Source: an uncultured Clostridia bacterium (GTDB lineage: Bacteria > Bacillota > Clostridia > UBA1381). From it: a stretch of 5,705 nucleotides of DNA. The translations under genes and the position numbers were made by a program. This document shows, one piece after another, positions 4,891-5,705 of this stretch (its first letter is position 1; each line of letters begins with the position of its first letter). The stretch lies in contig CALXSW010000145.1 in the NCBI GenBank assembly GCA_944391255.1, forward strand, positions 1-5,705. Reading direction: 5' to 3'. The notes below the pieces were generated by a model. The model searched no databases, was not told the DNA's origin, and was given only the letters and a program-made list of their open reading frames with translations.

Positions 4891-5705
4891 ATGGATATAT
4901 TGCAAGGACTAAATCAAACACAGCTTGAAGCTGTCACATCTACAGAGGGGTTTATACGCGTAATAGCCGGAGCGGGTTCCGGAAAGACAAGGACTTTATC
5001 GCACAGATTCGCGTATTTGGTAAATGATATAGGTATTTTGCCGGGGAATATCCTCTGCGTTACATTTACAAATAAATCGGCAAATGAAATGCGCCAGAGA
5101 ATACACAAGCTCACAGGCGATAACGACACAGGATATATAAGCACGTTCCACAGCTTTTGCGTGTCCGTTCTCCAGGAGGACAGCAACGCTGTTCAGTATC
5201 CGAAAAGCTTTCTTGTGCTTGATAATTCAGATATAGATTCTATGCTCGCTATAATATATGAGGAGCGCGGTCTGACGCTCAGAAGCATGACGTTTTCAAA
5301 TGCGCGCGACATGATCGAGATAAGAAAGCTGAAAAAGGATCCGGAATATTATATGGATATGATAACGATGTCGCTTGACACGCTGCGCGAGAAATACGAA
5401 AGCGCTGTTTCGCCGTCAGATATAATTTTTTACGGATATCTCTATCAGGAAAAGAAATGCTTTGGACTCGACTATAACGATCTTATAAAGTTTGCGCTGT
5501 ATATATTTGAGCAGAATGAGGAGATACGGCTGAAATGGCAGAAAAGACTTGAATACATAATGATAGATGAGTTTCAGGATATAGACGAGCTGCAATATAA
5601 GCTTATGGAGGTGCTGTGCGGCTATCATAAGAATTTGTTCATTGTCGGCGATCCGGACCAGACGATATACACATGGCGCGGGGCGAATGTCAAATACCTG
5701 CTTGA
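4891..5705 (+). CDS. UvrD/PcrA/Rep-type superfamily 1A DNA helicase, 5' part, cut by the window edge
   Basis: The reading frame is open from ATG 4891 to the end, giving 271 residues of a protein that usually has 600-780. It is an ATP-driven 3'-5' DNA helicase of repair or replication restart. Motifs in order are the Q motif GLNQTQLEAV (6-15), Walker A AGAGSGKT (26-33, K32), motif Ia VTFTNKSANEM, and motif Ib STFHSF. Walker B is MIDEFQD (224-230, D226-E227) and motif III is VGDPDQTIYTWRGAN (252-266). All the catalytic residues visible so far are intact. Motif III reads GDPDQT where classical PcrA/UvrD have GDDDQS, so this may be a clostridial paralogue rather than PcrA itself. AAAAGAGGG sits about 7 nt before the ATG. 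No promoter or terminator is evident in the 51 bp after the kinase-family gene, so co-transcription is likely. The carboxy half (motifs IV-VI) is outside the window. Confidence 0.93.
   Translation, partial: MDILQGLNQTQLEAVTSTEGFIRVIAGAGSGKTRTLSHRFAYLVNDIGILPGNILCVTFTNKSANEMRQRIHKLTGDNDTGYISTFHSFCVSVLQEDSNAVQYPKSFLVLDNSDIDSMLAIIYEERGLTLRSMTFSNARDMIEIRKLKKDPEYYMDMITMSLDTLREKYESAVSPSDIIFYGYLYQEKKCFGLDYNDLIKFALYIFEQNEEIRLKWQKRLEYIMIDEFQDIDELQYKLMEVLCGYHKNLFIVGDPDQTIYTWRGANVKYLL

Noticed and set aside
4914..5186. Minus-strand open frame of 90 codons
   Set aside because: It lies opposite the helicase motifs Walker A to Ib, which are clearly coding on the plus strand.

Overview
The window looks like a stretch of chromosome from a low-to-medium G+C Firmicute, most likely an anaerobic Clostridia member of the gut type. 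The reasons are strong Shine-Dalgarno sites, good sigma-A promoters, heavy use of ATA (Ile) and AGA (Arg) codons, short intrinsic terminators, and proteins whose closest relatives, from memory, are clostridial. No tRNA, rRNA, CRISPR array or transposase gene is visible.

Layout. Bases 8-114 hold a long imperfect palindrome with no clear gene. It is followed by two overlapping plus-strand genes (134-655 and 643-1251) for small flavodoxin-fold proteins. The first carries a four-cysteine motif but lacks the FMN phosphate-binding loop. The second has that loop but lacks the cysteines. A nested hairpin at 1270-1354 separates this pair from a convergent minus-strand short-chain dehydrogenase/reductase (1398-2117). 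A 222-bp divergent intergenic region carries one promoter for the dehydrogenase and one for glpK (2340-3836, glycerol kinase), which ends in a clear intrinsic terminator. A third promoter then drives a fructosamine-kinase-family gene (3955-4839). It is followed, after 51 bp with no visible terminator, by the 5' part of a UvrD/PcrA-type helicase gene (4891 to the window edge, cut off).

How the genes may work together. The two flavodoxin-like genes are translationally coupled and probably act together, possibly as one complex. Glycerol kinase stands alone: no glpF, glpD or glpO lies beside it. Its sequence lacks the histidine that HPr phosphorylates in other Firmicutes. The kinase-family protein and the helicase are probably co-transcribed but have no evident functional link. 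The window reads mainly as ordinary housekeeping and redox genes. The least explained parts are the split-motif flavoprotein pair and the two palindromic intergenic elements.
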